The notes beneath the pieces are model-generated. The model was not told the DNA's origin and did not search any database. It saw only the letters and a program-made list of their open reading frames with translations. DNA of 28,718 bases from Spirochaetia bacterium (GTDB taxonomy: Bacteria; Spirochaetota; Spirochaetia; Sphaerochaetales; Sphaerochaetaceae). The stretch spans positions 1-28,718 of the forward strand of contig CAAGIP010000178.1 of the NCBI GenBank assembly GCA_900769955.1. Direction: 5' to 3'. Both the position numbers and the translations under genes were made by a program. Within the stretch, counting starts at the first letter, position 1. Every line of letters starts with the position of its first letter. Positions 16,273-23,835 of the stretch are shown in pieces.

Positions 16273-16359
16273 AAAATAGCAATAAATGTCAGGAAAAAAC
16301 ACACTTAATTGGTTCTTTTCGCCTTGGTGAAAAACCCCACCTGTGGTAAAATCCCCCAC

Positions 16360-17394
16360 ATGGAGAATATGCGCGACAGTCTGCAGAAGGGTATCGGGGA
16401 GAGTGATGTTTATCTGGAATTCCAGGATAAACTGTCACGTGTTGCCAAAGTGGACCGTTCCGTCCTCATTATAGGGGAGCGCGGAAGCGGTAAGGAACTT
16501 GCCGTTCAGAGGATCCATTACCTCTCTCCCAGATGGCAGAAAAACCTGGTTGCGGTAAACTGTGCTGCGCTGCCTTCCTCTCTGCTTGAAAGCGAACTCT
16601 TCGGCTATGAGCAGGGAGCTTTCACCGGAGCCACGAAAACAAGAAAGGGCAGGTTTGAGGAGGCGGAAGGCGGTACCCTCTTTCTTGATGAGATAGGTCT
16701 CATCCCACTTGAGGTTCAGGAAAAGATACTCCGTGTCGTCGAATACGGCACTTATGAAAGGGTAGGTTCCTCGGTAACCCATGAATGCAATGTAAGGATC
16801 GTGGGTGCAACCAATGCAGATCTTCAGGAGCTGTGCAGGGAAGGGAAGTTCAAGGAAGATCTTCTTGACAGATTAAGCTTTGAGGTACTGTTCCTTCCAC
16901 CATTGAGGGAAAGAGGTGATGACATTCTCCTTCTTGCCCAGTATTTTGCATCCAAAATGGCGATGGAGTGCGGCCATGACACACTACCCACGCTCTCGGA
17001 CCATGTCGTTGAGGAACTGATGAACTATCCCTGGCCGGGAAATGTAAGGGAACTGAAGAACGTCATAGAGCGTGCAGTGTACAGGAATGACTCGTCACTC
17101 ATCACTGAGGTAGATTTCAATCCGTTCAGGAATCCCTTCAGAAAGCCTTCGGAGCCGAAAAGTGAGGAAAATGACAGGCCGGAAGTGAAGGAAGAAGCCC
17201 CCGGAAAGGCAATGGGGCTGGAAGCGATGCCGCTTAAGGATTTCGAACTTGCCCAGAGTCAGCTGGATGTGATCTTTTTATCCCGTGCCCTTAATGAGGC
17301 AGGGGGAAACCAGAAGAACGCAGCAGAGCTTTTAGGCCTTACCTATGATCAGTTCAGGGGACTGTACAGGAAGTACAGACACCTGATCAGATAG
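16360..17394 (+). CDS. pspF: Sigma-54-dependent transcriptional activator PspF
   Basis: The 344-residue product lacks a receiver domain and is collinear with E. coli PspF. Walker A is GERGSGKE (39-46) and the sigma-54-contacting GAFTGA is at 86-91. Walker B (LFLDEIG) is near 107-113, and arginine-finger segments lie in LLDRLSFEVLFLPPLRER. A C-terminal helix-turn-helix reads NQKNAAELLGLTYDQFRGLYRKY. The tryptophan that in E. coli contacts PspA (YLSSRW) is kept as YLSPRW. A linker of about 45 charged residues precedes the HTH. Neither in-frame ATG (16360 or 16369) has a good ribosome site; from 16369 the tryptophan is residue 56 as in E. coli. It diverges from pspA and its end overlaps the convergent DUF1703 gene by 8 bp. 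Confidence 0.93.
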   Translation: MENMRDSLQKGIGESDVYLEFQDKLSRVAKVDRSVLIIGERGSGKELAVQRIHYLSPRWQKNLVAVNCAALPSSLLESELFGYEQGAFTGATKTRKGRFEEAEGGTLFLDEIGLIPLEVQEKILRVVEYGTYERVGSSVTHECNVRIVGATNADLQELCREGKFKEDLLDRLSFEVLFLPPLRERGDDILLLAQYFASKMAMECGHDTLPTLSDHVVEELMNYPWPGNVRELKNVIERAVYRNDSSLITEVDFNPFRNPFRKPSEPKSEENDRPEVKEEAPGKAMGLEAMPLKDFELAQSQLDVIFLSRALNEAGGNQKNAAELLGLTYDQFRGLYRKYRHLIR

Positions 17395-19075
17395 CTTTCT
17401 TAACCGCGACGCGGCATCTTTTCCTGAAGAATGCAATGCCATATACAAGGATATCGGAAATACCTTCCTGTCGGAAGCGCTCGGGATAATTCCTTTCCTC
17501 TGCCTGGTTGATTGCCCTTTCAGCATATCTTTCCATATCCTTCAGTGAGTCACTGTATTTCACTTCAATGACAATTCCCTGATCGGGATCATCCGTATAA
17601 ATCATCAGATCTGCGAATCCGTCTCCTGATTCAGTATTCGATCGGCAGAGCCACGTGCTTCTGCCTGCAAAGAGTCCGAGCAGCATGCCATGGTAAAAAC
17701 TTTCTTTCCTGCCATGAGGAGCATTTGTATCAAGGATGCTTATTGTTCTGGAAAGCAGGGAATTCAGAAGAGTTTCAACCTGTTCGGCATTACCATCCTT
17801 AAGTGCCGCCGCAATATCCGATGCAAGATTATCCTCATCAATGAGTGACTCGGAAAACCAGGTACTGATCTGCGAAGCAAAAACTTCACGAATTTCCCTG
17901 TTCGGAATTCGCAGACGGAATCTGCCGTTTTCCGGTTTCCCGTCAATTGTCAGATATCCCGTCACGAACATTATGCTCCAGAGATTGTCGATACTGCTCT
18001 CCATGTCACGGTAGGTCAGTTCCATGCATATTCTTTTTTCAACTGATTCACCTGCCATAAGGGATTCAATTTCATCCCTGGTTTTGCGGTCCGCTTTATC
18101 GATGAATCTCCGGACAATGTCGTTCCCGCTGGTATTGATCCAGAATGGCTGCAACTCATCGTGAGGATTAACTGTCAGTTTCTTGACGGCACATATCACA
18201 TCCCAGGGACAATATATTTCACTGGATCCGAACCGGTACCCGTCGTACCAGTTTTTCATATCATCGTTACGCCCTTCGAGACCGTAGAAAACCAGCATAT
18301 TCCTGACTTCCTCTTCCGTGAAGCCGAAATACTCATCATGGCGTTCGTCTATTATTGTATTGGCATCCAGGTTATTGATTCCCGTGAATATGCTTTCCTT
18401 TGATACCCTCATGCAGCCGGTCAGAACGGAAAAGAACAGGTTTCTGCTGGTCTTTAATGCATTACCGAACAGCCCTCTGATAAAGCTGATCATGTCATCG
18501 TAATATCCGCTGATGTATGCTTTATCCAGAGGGACATCATATTCGTCAATCAGGATGATGACCTTTGAGTTATAGTGAGTGGCAAGTATCTCCGTGAGGC
18601 CCTTAAGTATGTTTCTGTATTCTTCAGGTGGTGCTGAGAGATCGGAGAAGGATGCAAGATACAGTTTTTCCTCCTCAGACAGATTTTCATCCCCTATTCT
18701 GCTCCTGATTCTCCTGACTTCATCCCTGAAGAGGATTTTCAGCATGCTGAATGCAGAATCAAAAGACAGCCCTTCAATGCTTTTCAGGGAAATATATATT
18801 ACCGGGAACTTTCCCATATACTGTGTGCAGATCTCTTTGCATTTCACTATATTCAGTCCCTCGAATACGGACTTATCCGTATCGGTATCAAAGAACTGAT
18901 AAAGCATGGAAAGAATCAGGCTCTTCCCGAATCTTCTGGGTCTGGTAAACAGATTTACTTCGGACCAGGACGAAAGGAGGTCTCTTATCATCAAAGTTTT
19001 ATCAACGTAATAAAAATCTTCCCTGATAAGCTTTTCAAAGTCGTCTATGCCAACCGGCAGCTTTTTATTCTGCAA
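17387..19075 (-). CDS. AAA-ATPase-like / DUF1703 PD-(D/E)XK nuclease protein
   Basis: This 562-residue protein belongs to the AAA-ATPase_like plus PDDEXK_9 (DUF1703) family, which is multicopy in many gut anaerobes. The N-terminus reads LPVGIDDFEKLI...FYYVDKT. Walker A is in RPRRFGKS (45-52) and Walker B in IILIDEYDVPL (D177-E178). The C-terminal nuclease motif is DLMIYTDD...GIVIEVKYS (D489, E504-V-K506) followed by the conserved YGIAF. All family motifs are present. The start is TTG at 19075, with AAGGAGGAG eight bases upstream and no better ATG. The role is unproven; a mobile or defence association is suggested for the family. A TATAAT on the minus strand (19118-19113) may be its -10. Confidence 0.88.
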   Translation of the reverse strand: MQNKKLPVGIDDFEKLIREDFYYVDKTLMIRDLLSSWSEVNLFTRPRRFGKSLILSMLYQFFDTDTDKSVFEGLNIVKCKEICTQYMGKFPVIYISLKSIEGLSFDSAFSMLKILFRDEVRRIRSRIGDENLSEEEKLYLASFSDLSAPPEEYRNILKGLTEILATHYNSKVIILIDEYDVPLDKAYISGYYDDMISFIRGLFGNALKTSRNLFFSVLTGCMRVSKESIFTGINNLDANTIIDERHDEYFGFTEEEVRNMLVFYGLEGRNDDMKNWYDGYRFGSSEIYCPWDVICAVKKLTVNPHDELQPFWINTSGNDIVRRFIDKADRKTRDEIESLMAGESVEKRICMELTYRDMESSIDNLWSIMFVTGYLTIDGKPENGRFRLRIPNREIREVFASQISTWFSESLIDEDNLASDIAAALKDGNAEQVETLLNSLLSRTISILDTNAPHGRKESFYHGMLLGLFAGRSTWLCRSNTESGDGFADLMIYTDDPDQGIVIEVKYSDSLKDMERYAERAINQAEERNYPERFRQEGISDILVYGIAFFRKRCRVAVKKAI

Positions 19076-19324
19076 CGGAAACTCTCCTCCTTATCGTTAT
19101 TCTGTATATATCATTATAGCAGTTTCCAATAATAAATAAATGGTGAATTCATATTGTGTATTGAATATACATATTATCAGATGTGAAGCTTTGATTATAG
19201 ACAACTTATTATTATAAAAATATTTATGTAACAATTCGACTAATCTGTCTTTATATAACGGAAAAGTCAATACTTTCTGTTAGAATCAGCGAGAAAATAT
19301 TCATGTAATTGCTGAAATCAGGCT
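19076..19324. other. AT-rich noncoding stretch
   Basis: About 250 bases upstream of the DUF1703 gene are markedly AT-rich compared with the surrounding genes. Apart from the possible minus-strand -10 at 19113-19118 and the ribosome site of the TTG start, I see no gene, hairpin or repeat. With the broken genes that follow, this looks like a degraded or recently joined segment. Confidence 0.5.
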
Positions 19325-19597
19325 ATGTTCTCGGAAAATCCCGAACCGCTGACGGATGATGTGATGGTTATCTCTGCGGATATGCTGTAAGGGCAGGCTA
19401 TTAGTGTTCAGGATTGCATCGACGGCCTTGGCGGAAATGCTGAATCAAGTGTGAAGGATTTTGTCTGCTTCATGAGAAAGGAATCCCTTCCATCATGCAG
19501 AAGCGGAAAGAGATGCATCAGCATACCATATGGAGACGCATCCTCAGCTGAAGCAATGAAGGAAGGTGTCAGGATTTTTCTTTTCCGCCTGAACTGA
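19325..19597 (+). pseudogene. Broken reading frame, family not recognised
   Basis: One frame runs from an ATG at 19325 to a TGA at 19595-19597 and is interrupted by an in-frame TAA at 19388-19390. Read across that stop it gives about 90 protein-like residues, including DDVMVISADML before the stop and ISIPYGDASSAEAMKEGVRIF near its end. There is no ribosome site. It looks like the remains of a coding sequence, but I cannot name the family. It lies in a different frame from, and directly before, the truncated lyase gene, so the two may mark the two sides of a deletion. Confidence 0.4.
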
Positions 19598-19610
19598 GAA
19601 TCGGGTCAAA

Positions 19611-20222
19611 GTGATGCAAGCATGGCATCCAAAGCATGTTGATGGTATTTCCATCCTCCAGCCGATGTTCATCAAGCCGACTGAAACTGAGCTGAAACTC
19701 CACTTTGAGACGATTGCCAGGGCTGTACCTGACACACCTGTCCTTCTCTACAACAACTCCGGACGCACCGGATATCCGATCAGTCAGAATGTCGTGGAGT
19801 ATCTTGCCCACAATGTGGACAACATCGTAGGCATGAAGGACTCCTCCGGAGACATTTCCCAGACTGAGGAATTCATCAGGAGAAATGCCGATGTGGGCTT
19901 CAAGGTCATGTACGGAAAGGATACGGTAATCTATGCGGGTCTTGCAGTCGGATGTGTCGGTGCGGTCTGCTGTACGGCAAACTATATGCCCGTGCTGGTA
20001 TGCTCGATCTACAATAAGTACATGGAAGGCGCTCTGAAGGCTCAGTTTGACCTTAACCCGATCAGACTGCAGATGGATGCTTCCTCATTCCCCGTTGCGA
20101 CCAAGGATTATGCCAACATCGTGGGGCAGAATGTAGGTGATCCGTTCCACCCGAACCTTCCTTCCCCTGAGAACCAGATGGCTAAGTTCAGGGAATTTCT
20201 TAAAAATCAGGGGCTTCTCTGA
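19611..20222 (+). pseudogene. 5'-truncated dihydrodipicolinate synthase / N-acetylneuraminate lyase family gene
   Basis: The frame encodes about 203 residues matching the C-terminal two-thirds of the DapA/NanA class I aldolase family. It includes DGISILQPMF, YNNSGRTGYPIS (the family's tyrosine region) and VGMKDSSGD with the Schiff-base lysine, running to a normal C-terminus. Full-length members have 290-310 residues. The first 90-100, including the GTTGE loop and the first barrel strands, are absent. The frame upstream closes at a TGA at 19590 and no ribosome site precedes the GTG/ATG at 19611-19616. I therefore call it a pseudogene. The family cleaves or condenses pyruvate-linked sugars or amino acids, so it may have served sugar-acid or sialate catabolism. 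Confidence 0.8.
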
Positions 20223-20272
20223 AAATACCTGCCTTATATTATCCTCCTGTCCGTGATATCATTGGATGGGAG

Positions 20273-20304
20273 GTGTTTTTTAAAAACGCACCGGCACTTA
20301 TAAT
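20273..20304 (+). promoter_or_regulatory. Candidate promoter -10 and palindromic operator of the isomerase-like gene
   Basis: A perfect TATAAT (20299-20304) stands 20 bases before the ATG at 20324. An imperfect palindrome runs from GTG at 20273 to CAC at 20291, with an A/T core, just upstream over the expected -35 position. No consensus -35 hexamer is present, which would fit an activator-dependent or regulated promoter. The operator role is inference. Confidence 0.35.
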
Positions 20305-20323
20305 ATAATTATTGGAGAAAAAT

Positions 20324-21178
20324 ATGGTACAGATCGGACTCAGACTTCATGATGCGGAAAAACTTCCCCTCGATGAACTTCTTCCCATCGTCAAAGGAAA
20401 AGGTTTCTCATGCGTTCACCTGGCGCTTTCCAAAGCACTCAAGGAATATCCATGCACGGCTTCTGCCCTCACCCCGGGATATGCCAACTATCTCAGGCAT
20501 CTGTTTGGAAGAAACGGCCTGGATATTGCCGTTATCGGAAATTACCTGAACCTGGCAAACCCCGATCCTGATTACATGAAGACCGCAAGGGAAAAGTATT
20601 TCGCCCACATCAGATTCGCTTCTCTTCTTGGCTGCGGCATGGTCGGAACAGAAACAGGTGCTCCAAATGTGGAATACAAATACTGCCCTGAATGCCGTTC
20701 GGATGCGGCTTTCTCCCTCTTTATAAAGGAGCTTAAGCCTGTAGTCAGATGCGCTGAGCAGTATGGCGTCACTCTTGCCATTGAACCTGTTGCACGACAC
20801 ATAATCTGGGGACCGAAGAGATGCAGGCAGGCACTGGATGAAATCGGATCCCATAACCTGCAGGTTCTTTTTGATCCTGTAAACATGCTGGATCTTGATA
20901 ATGTTGACCACAGGGATGAAGTATTCCAGGAGGCCATAGAGTTACTCGGACCGGATATCGCCATGGTCCATTTCAAGGACTTCGTAAGGGTCAATGAGGG
21001 CTACGGACTGAAAAGCGTCGGTGCGGGAACTGGTGAAATGGATTATTCCCGGATTATCCGCTTCATCAAAAAAGAGAAGCCATTCATCTACGCAACCCTG
21101 GAAAACACGACACCGGATAATGCTGCATGGTGCTGCAGTCACATGAAGGAACTTTACGACAGCTGCACTGTTGACTGA
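20324..21178 (+). CDS. Sugar phosphate isomerase/epimerase family TIM-barrel protein
   Basis: This 284-residue protein has the xylose-isomerase-like (AP endonuclease 2) barrel. The likely metal ligands appear in order: glutamate in VGTETGAP, glutamate in LAIEPVARH, aspartate in LFDPVNML, histidine in AMVHFKDF and a late glutamate in ATLENT. Family members interconvert sugars or inositol derivatives in the cytosol; the substrate here cannot be read from sequence. I start at the ATG at 20324, with GGAG six bases upstream; an in-frame TTG at 20312 overlaps that site and is unlikely. It follows the broken lyase gene and ends at a good terminator, so it is a single-gene unit, perhaps the last intact member of a former catabolic cluster. 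Confidence 0.85.
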   Translation: MVQIGLRLHDAEKLPLDELLPIVKGKGFSCVHLALSKALKEYPCTASALTPGYANYLRHLFGRNGLDIAVIGNYLNLANPDPDYMKTAREKYFAHIRFASLLGCGMVGTETGAPNVEYKYCPECRSDAAFSLFIKELKPVVRCAEQYGVTLAIEPVARHIIWGPKRCRQALDEIGSHNLQVLFDPVNMLDLDNVDHRDEVFQEAIELLGPDIAMVHFKDFVRVNEGYGLKSVGAGTGEMDYSRIIRFIKKEKPFIYATLENTTPDNAAWCCSHMKELYDSCTVD

Positions 21179-21185
21179 TTCGGAT

Positions 21186-21216
21186 AAGGGGACGTTGCCT
21201 GCGTCCTCTTTTTCTT
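21186..21216 (+). terminator. Rho-independent terminator after the isomerase-like gene
   Basis: AAGGGGACG (21186-21194) pairs with CGTCCTCTT (21202-21210), nine pairs including one G-U, with a 7-base loop. A T-rich run (TTTTTCTT) overlaps and follows the right arm. It begins seven bases after the stop codon. Confidence 0.8.
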
Positions 21217-21277
21217 AAATGACCGGATTCTGATGGCCCCGCACAGGATTTGAAAGACTTTGGAGACTCATTATGTA

Positions 21278-21328
21278 TTCACATGAAAACACGCAAGGAA
21301 GTTGCCTCCTTTTAAGGAGGCGAAGGAA
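21278..21328 (+). repeat. 51-bp perfect inverted repeat, left copy
   Basis: This 51-base segment, starting TTCACATG, is identical to the reverse complement of 22793-22843. It contains its own hairpin, GCCTCCTTTTAAGGAGGC (21304-21321, 8-bp stem). It abuts the left end of the insertion sequence exactly. No target duplication is visible outside the pair. Confidence 0.9.
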
Positions 21329-21359
21329 GGTTATTCGCTGTTTGTAGTGGGTAACAGAC

Positions 21360-22583
21360 TTACATAATAGGCTGAAAACAGACATCAAGTTCCCCGCAGC
21401 AGAAGTAGATCATGTTCATGAAGTTCTTCATGTTTCTGAAGCCTCTGGCCCTGTTCTTGATGATGCTTATCTTCGAATTGAAGCCTTCAGGAATGGCATT
21501 TGTTCTCCTGGTTTCGAAGTAGTTCAGAATCTCCACCGCATTTCGGATCAGCATTTCCCCGAACTTCCGCATCTCCTTCATGGAACTGTTGCAGAAGTCA
21601 AGAGCCATCTGCTCGAAGTCGAAACAGGTCTTTTCGTCATATTCGCCATGGTCGGCATAGAAATCCTGAAGCTTCAGCTTCATGTCATAGGCCTTTACCG
21701 TGTCCAGGTATTTTACCTGAAGGAGTTCTTCAAGTCTTTTCCTCTGGTTATCCGTGAGGCTGTCACCGTTCCTGAGCCATATGTACCTTGTCTTTGCAAG
21801 GGCTTTTGCCTTGCGTTTCTCGCCGCATGACGCCTCCCTTCTCCTGACCCTGTCCAGGGCATCCTCACAGTTCGAGACCACATGGAACTTGTCGACCGTG
21901 GTCACTGCATTCGGGAACATTCCGTTAATCGCATTCCTGAAGCCGTGTATCATGTCGCTGGTTGCAACCCTGACGTTCTCAGGCTTCCCGTTCCTTTCCA
22001 CGAACCGTGAAAGGAAGCGTTCAACCGCACCCCTGTCTTTTCCTTCCGTGACAAAGAGTACCCGTGGCTTTGAGACATTGCGGCGTCTGCCGACAGCATC
22101 CGTTTCCGTCTCAGGATGGGACACGAAGACCGTTATGTAGTTATGACCCTTATGGCTGTATTCATCGACACCGATACCGGTCACGTCAGAAAAATCCTGA
22201 AGCTTAAGCGCCTCTCCCACATGATGTTCCACAACCCTCCAGATCCTGGTGTCGTGCTCCCCGATCTCCTTCGCGACGGTGGCGACAGGCATGTGCTTCA
22301 CAATGGAGAGTATCACGCCTTCCATCATGAGCGTGAATCCGCTGCCGACGCGGCCCCATGGAACTTCCACCGTCTTCACCCTGCCGTCAGGAAGAATGAT
22401 TCTCGGCACACGTGCCGTGACGTAGCATCGGTACTGGAAGAAATTCAGATGTCTCCATGTCCTCGTCCTCGTGTCATGCACGGGACAGGACTCAGTCTCA
22501 CCGTAGCGGAAACAGCTTCCTTCCGTGAAGTCGACCTCTATCCTCATTTCCAATGTCGTGGGATTCCTTTCGGACGGCACCAT
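21360..22583 (-). CDS. ISL3-family DDE transposase
   Basis: The 407-residue product is a cut-and-paste-type DDE transposase of the ISL3 family. The N-terminal region has CPVHDTRTRTWRHLNFFQYRCYVTARVPRI and VPWGR, typical of the family's DNA-binding part, followed by an HTH-like HMPVATVAKEIGEHDTRIWRV. The catalytic residues are D140 (GIGVDEYSHKGH), D210 (VATSDMIHGF) and E366 (IPEGFNSKI), with the family's NRARGFRNMKNF tail. The length is within the normal 390-440. Upstream of the ATG at 22583 the frame is closed by a TGA 21 bases earlier, so the N-terminus is slightly short compared with relatives and lacks a strong ribosome site. Probably functional, but weakly translated. Confidence 0.9.
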   Translation of the reverse strand: MVPSERNPTTLEMRIEVDFTEGSCFRYGETESCPVHDTRTRTWRHLNFFQYRCYVTARVPRIILPDGRVKTVEVPWGRVGSGFTLMMEGVILSIVKHMPVATVAKEIGEHDTRIWRVVEHHVGEALKLQDFSDVTGIGVDEYSHKGHNYITVFVSHPETETDAVGRRRNVSKPRVLFVTEGKDRGAVERFLSRFVERNGKPENVRVATSDMIHGFRNAINGMFPNAVTTVDKFHVVSNCEDALDRVRRREASCGEKRKAKALAKTRYIWLRNGDSLTDNQRKRLEELLQVKYLDTVKAYDMKLKLQDFYADHGEYDEKTCFDFEQMALDFCNSSMKEMRKFGEMLIRNAVEILNYFETRRTNAIPEGFNSKISIIKNRARGFRNMKNFMNMIYFCCGELDVCFQPIM

Positions 22584-22667
22584 GTCAAGACTCTTTATGT
22601 ATCATGGTTCCGCTATTCCTAAGGCCATTGAAAATATCTGCTGGAAGTGTGGATCTATCATTCTTAT

Positions 22668-22699
22668 TCTCCTATGGCATTCAATCATACCATAGGAGA
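22668..22699. repeat. Perfect 10-bp hairpin inside the IS, upstream of the transposase
   Basis: TCTCCTATGG (22668-22677) and CCATAGGAGA (22690-22699) are exact inverted copies around a 12-base loop, between the right IS end and the transposase start. No T-run follows on either strand. It could limit read-through transcription into the transposase or bind a protein; this is inference. Confidence 0.5.
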
Positions 22700-22792
22700 T
22701 AACATTTATCTCTGCTTAGCCCCTAACCCACCATAAATAGCGAATGGCCGTATTATACTACTTTATCACTTATGATACAAGTCTTTACGCAA

Positions 22793-22843
22793 TTCCTTCG
22801 CCTCCTTAAAAGGAGGCAACTTCCTTGCGTGTTTTCATGTGAA
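22793..22843 (-). repeat. 51-bp perfect inverted repeat, right copy
   Basis: Exact reverse complement of 21278-21328, with the same internal hairpin at 22800-22817. It lies 43 bases beyond the right end of the insertion sequence, unlike the left copy, which touches the IS. Confidence 0.9.
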
Positions 22844-22921
22844 ATGAACATCTTCAATAAGGATGGCTTTGCCGTGGTTGCCTTCCGTATTCCCGTGGAT
22901 AACCAGCCGGACAATGCCTGA
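22844..22921 (+). pseudogene. 25-codon coding remnant beside the right repeat
   Basis: Directly after the repeat an ATG opens a frame reading MNIFNKDGFAVVAF and then RIPVDNQPDNA before TGA at 22919-22921. The composition is protein-like (FAVVAFRIPV), as in the last strand of a folded domain, but it is too short to identify. It is probably the 3' end of a gene cut off by the repeat or IS event. Weak evidence. Confidence 0.3.
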
Positions 22922-22925
22922 GACT

Positions 22926-23831
22926 TCAGCTGAGGAGTCTTCCCCAGGCCTGCTTCAGCTCCCGCTCAACCTTTTGGGTATCGACATCCACGGCAACCCT
23001 CTTTGGAGGATTTCCTGACATCCAGTCACCGACTGACCTTCCGTCCTCGGTGACCTTCATGGGAAGGGTGAGGTATGTGAAGTATTCAGGGTGAAGCGCG
23101 GCAGAGACCGCCGAAGGATCATGGAGGAAGCAGTAGGGCTTCTCATGGAAGGCGATGTAGAACTCCGTCATCCTTCTTATGAGATCACCCCGGTCACTTT
23201 TCCATTCCTTCGTATCGCAGATTCTGAGATGGGACCTCTCGGTCACGTCCAGGGGTATCTGGATAAGCTCGATCGGGAGGGAGAAAACGTACTCCGCACT
23301 CCTCGGGTCCTTGTAATAATTGGCCTCGGCAACGGGCGTGACGTTTCCTTCCACGGTGAGCGCACCTCCCATCGAGATGACCCTGTGGGGTATCATGACC
23401 GTTTCGGGATATTTCCGGTAGAGCTCTGCCAGATTCCTCATCGGACCTGTTGCCACGATCGTGAGGCTGCCTGGATGGGTTTTTATCATCCTTCTGAGGA
23501 AGGAAACCGCGGACTCGGCCTCCGGTTCCCTAAGAGAGACGGGAAAGTCCACGTCCCCAAGTCCGTTCCTGCCGTGGATGCGGTGTATGTACGGCATCAC
23601 ATGGTATTCGTCGCTTCCCTCAGGAGCCTTCTCCCCTAAGAATACGGGGACGTCAGACCTTCCGAAAAGGTCCAGTATGGTGAGTGAATTCCTGGCTGAG
23701 GTGGCGGTTTCCACGTTGCCGAAGGTGGAGGTCACGCCTAGAAGATTAAGCTCATCTTTTTCTGCGAGCACGTAGAGCAGGGCAAGCGTATCATCAACGC
23801 CGGTATCAAGATCGAGGATTATGTTCGTCAT
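22926..23831 (-). CDS. Nucleoside hydrolase (inosine-uridine preferring family)
   Basis: The 301-residue protein opens MTNIILDLDTGVDDTLALLYVL, the calcium-binding DxDxGxDD signature of nucleoside hydrolases (D7, D9, D13, D14). Mid-protein it has the family segments TIVATGPMRNLAEL and MGGALTVEGNVTPVAEANYYKDP, and FLHDPSAV supplies the late His-Asp. These enzymes split the N-glycosidic bond of ribonucleosides for salvage in the cytosol. Length is typical (about 310). I take the ATG at 23831; an in-frame TTG at 23849 lies in the terminator hairpin tail. The ATG has only AAGGG one base away, so the message may be leaderless or read through from the efflux operon upstream. Substrate preference cannot be told. 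Confidence 0.92.
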   Translation of the reverse strand: MTNIILDLDTGVDDTLALLYVLAEKDELNLLGVTSTFGNVETATSARNSLTILDLFGRSDVPVFLGEKAPEGSDEYHVMPYIHRIHGRNGLGDVDFPVSLREPEAESAVSFLRRMIKTHPGSLTIVATGPMRNLAELYRKYPETVMIPHRVISMGGALTVEGNVTPVAEANYYKDPRSAEYVFSLPIELIQIPLDVTERSHLRICDTKEWKSDRGDLIRRMTEFYIAFHEKPYCFLHDPSAVSAALHPEYFTYLTLPMKVTEDGRSVGDWMSGNPPKRVAVDVDTQKVERELKQAWGRLLS

Positions 23832-23835
23832 GCCC

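Larger units (their letters stand above)
21329..22749 (-). mobile_element. ISL3-family insertion sequence (about 1.42 kb)
   Basis: The element carries one ISL3-type transposase gene (21360-22583) and imperfect 26-base terminal inverted repeats. The left one begins GGTTATTCGCT (21329-21354); the right one, read inward on the minus strand, begins GGCCATTCGCT (22749-22724). They share 20 of 26 positions. The left end lies 31 bases from the transposase stop, as expected for this family. I see no 8-bp target duplication (CGAAGGAA on the left, GTATTATA on the right), so one end may have been rearranged or the boundaries may be slightly off. The element sits between two 51-bp inverted repeats. Confidence 0.75.

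Noticed and set aside
22116..22622. 168-codon plus-strand frame antisense to the transposase
   Set aside because: A shadow of the transposase reading frame; the minus strand holds the complete DDE set.
21278..22843. CRISPR-like or simple direct repeat interpretation of the 51-bp copies
   Set aside because: Only two copies exist, they are inverted, and they enclose an insertion sequence rather than short unique spacers.
23091..23639. 182-codon plus-strand frame in the nucleoside hydrolase region
   Set aside because: Antisense to well-conserved hydrolase motifs, with no independent support.
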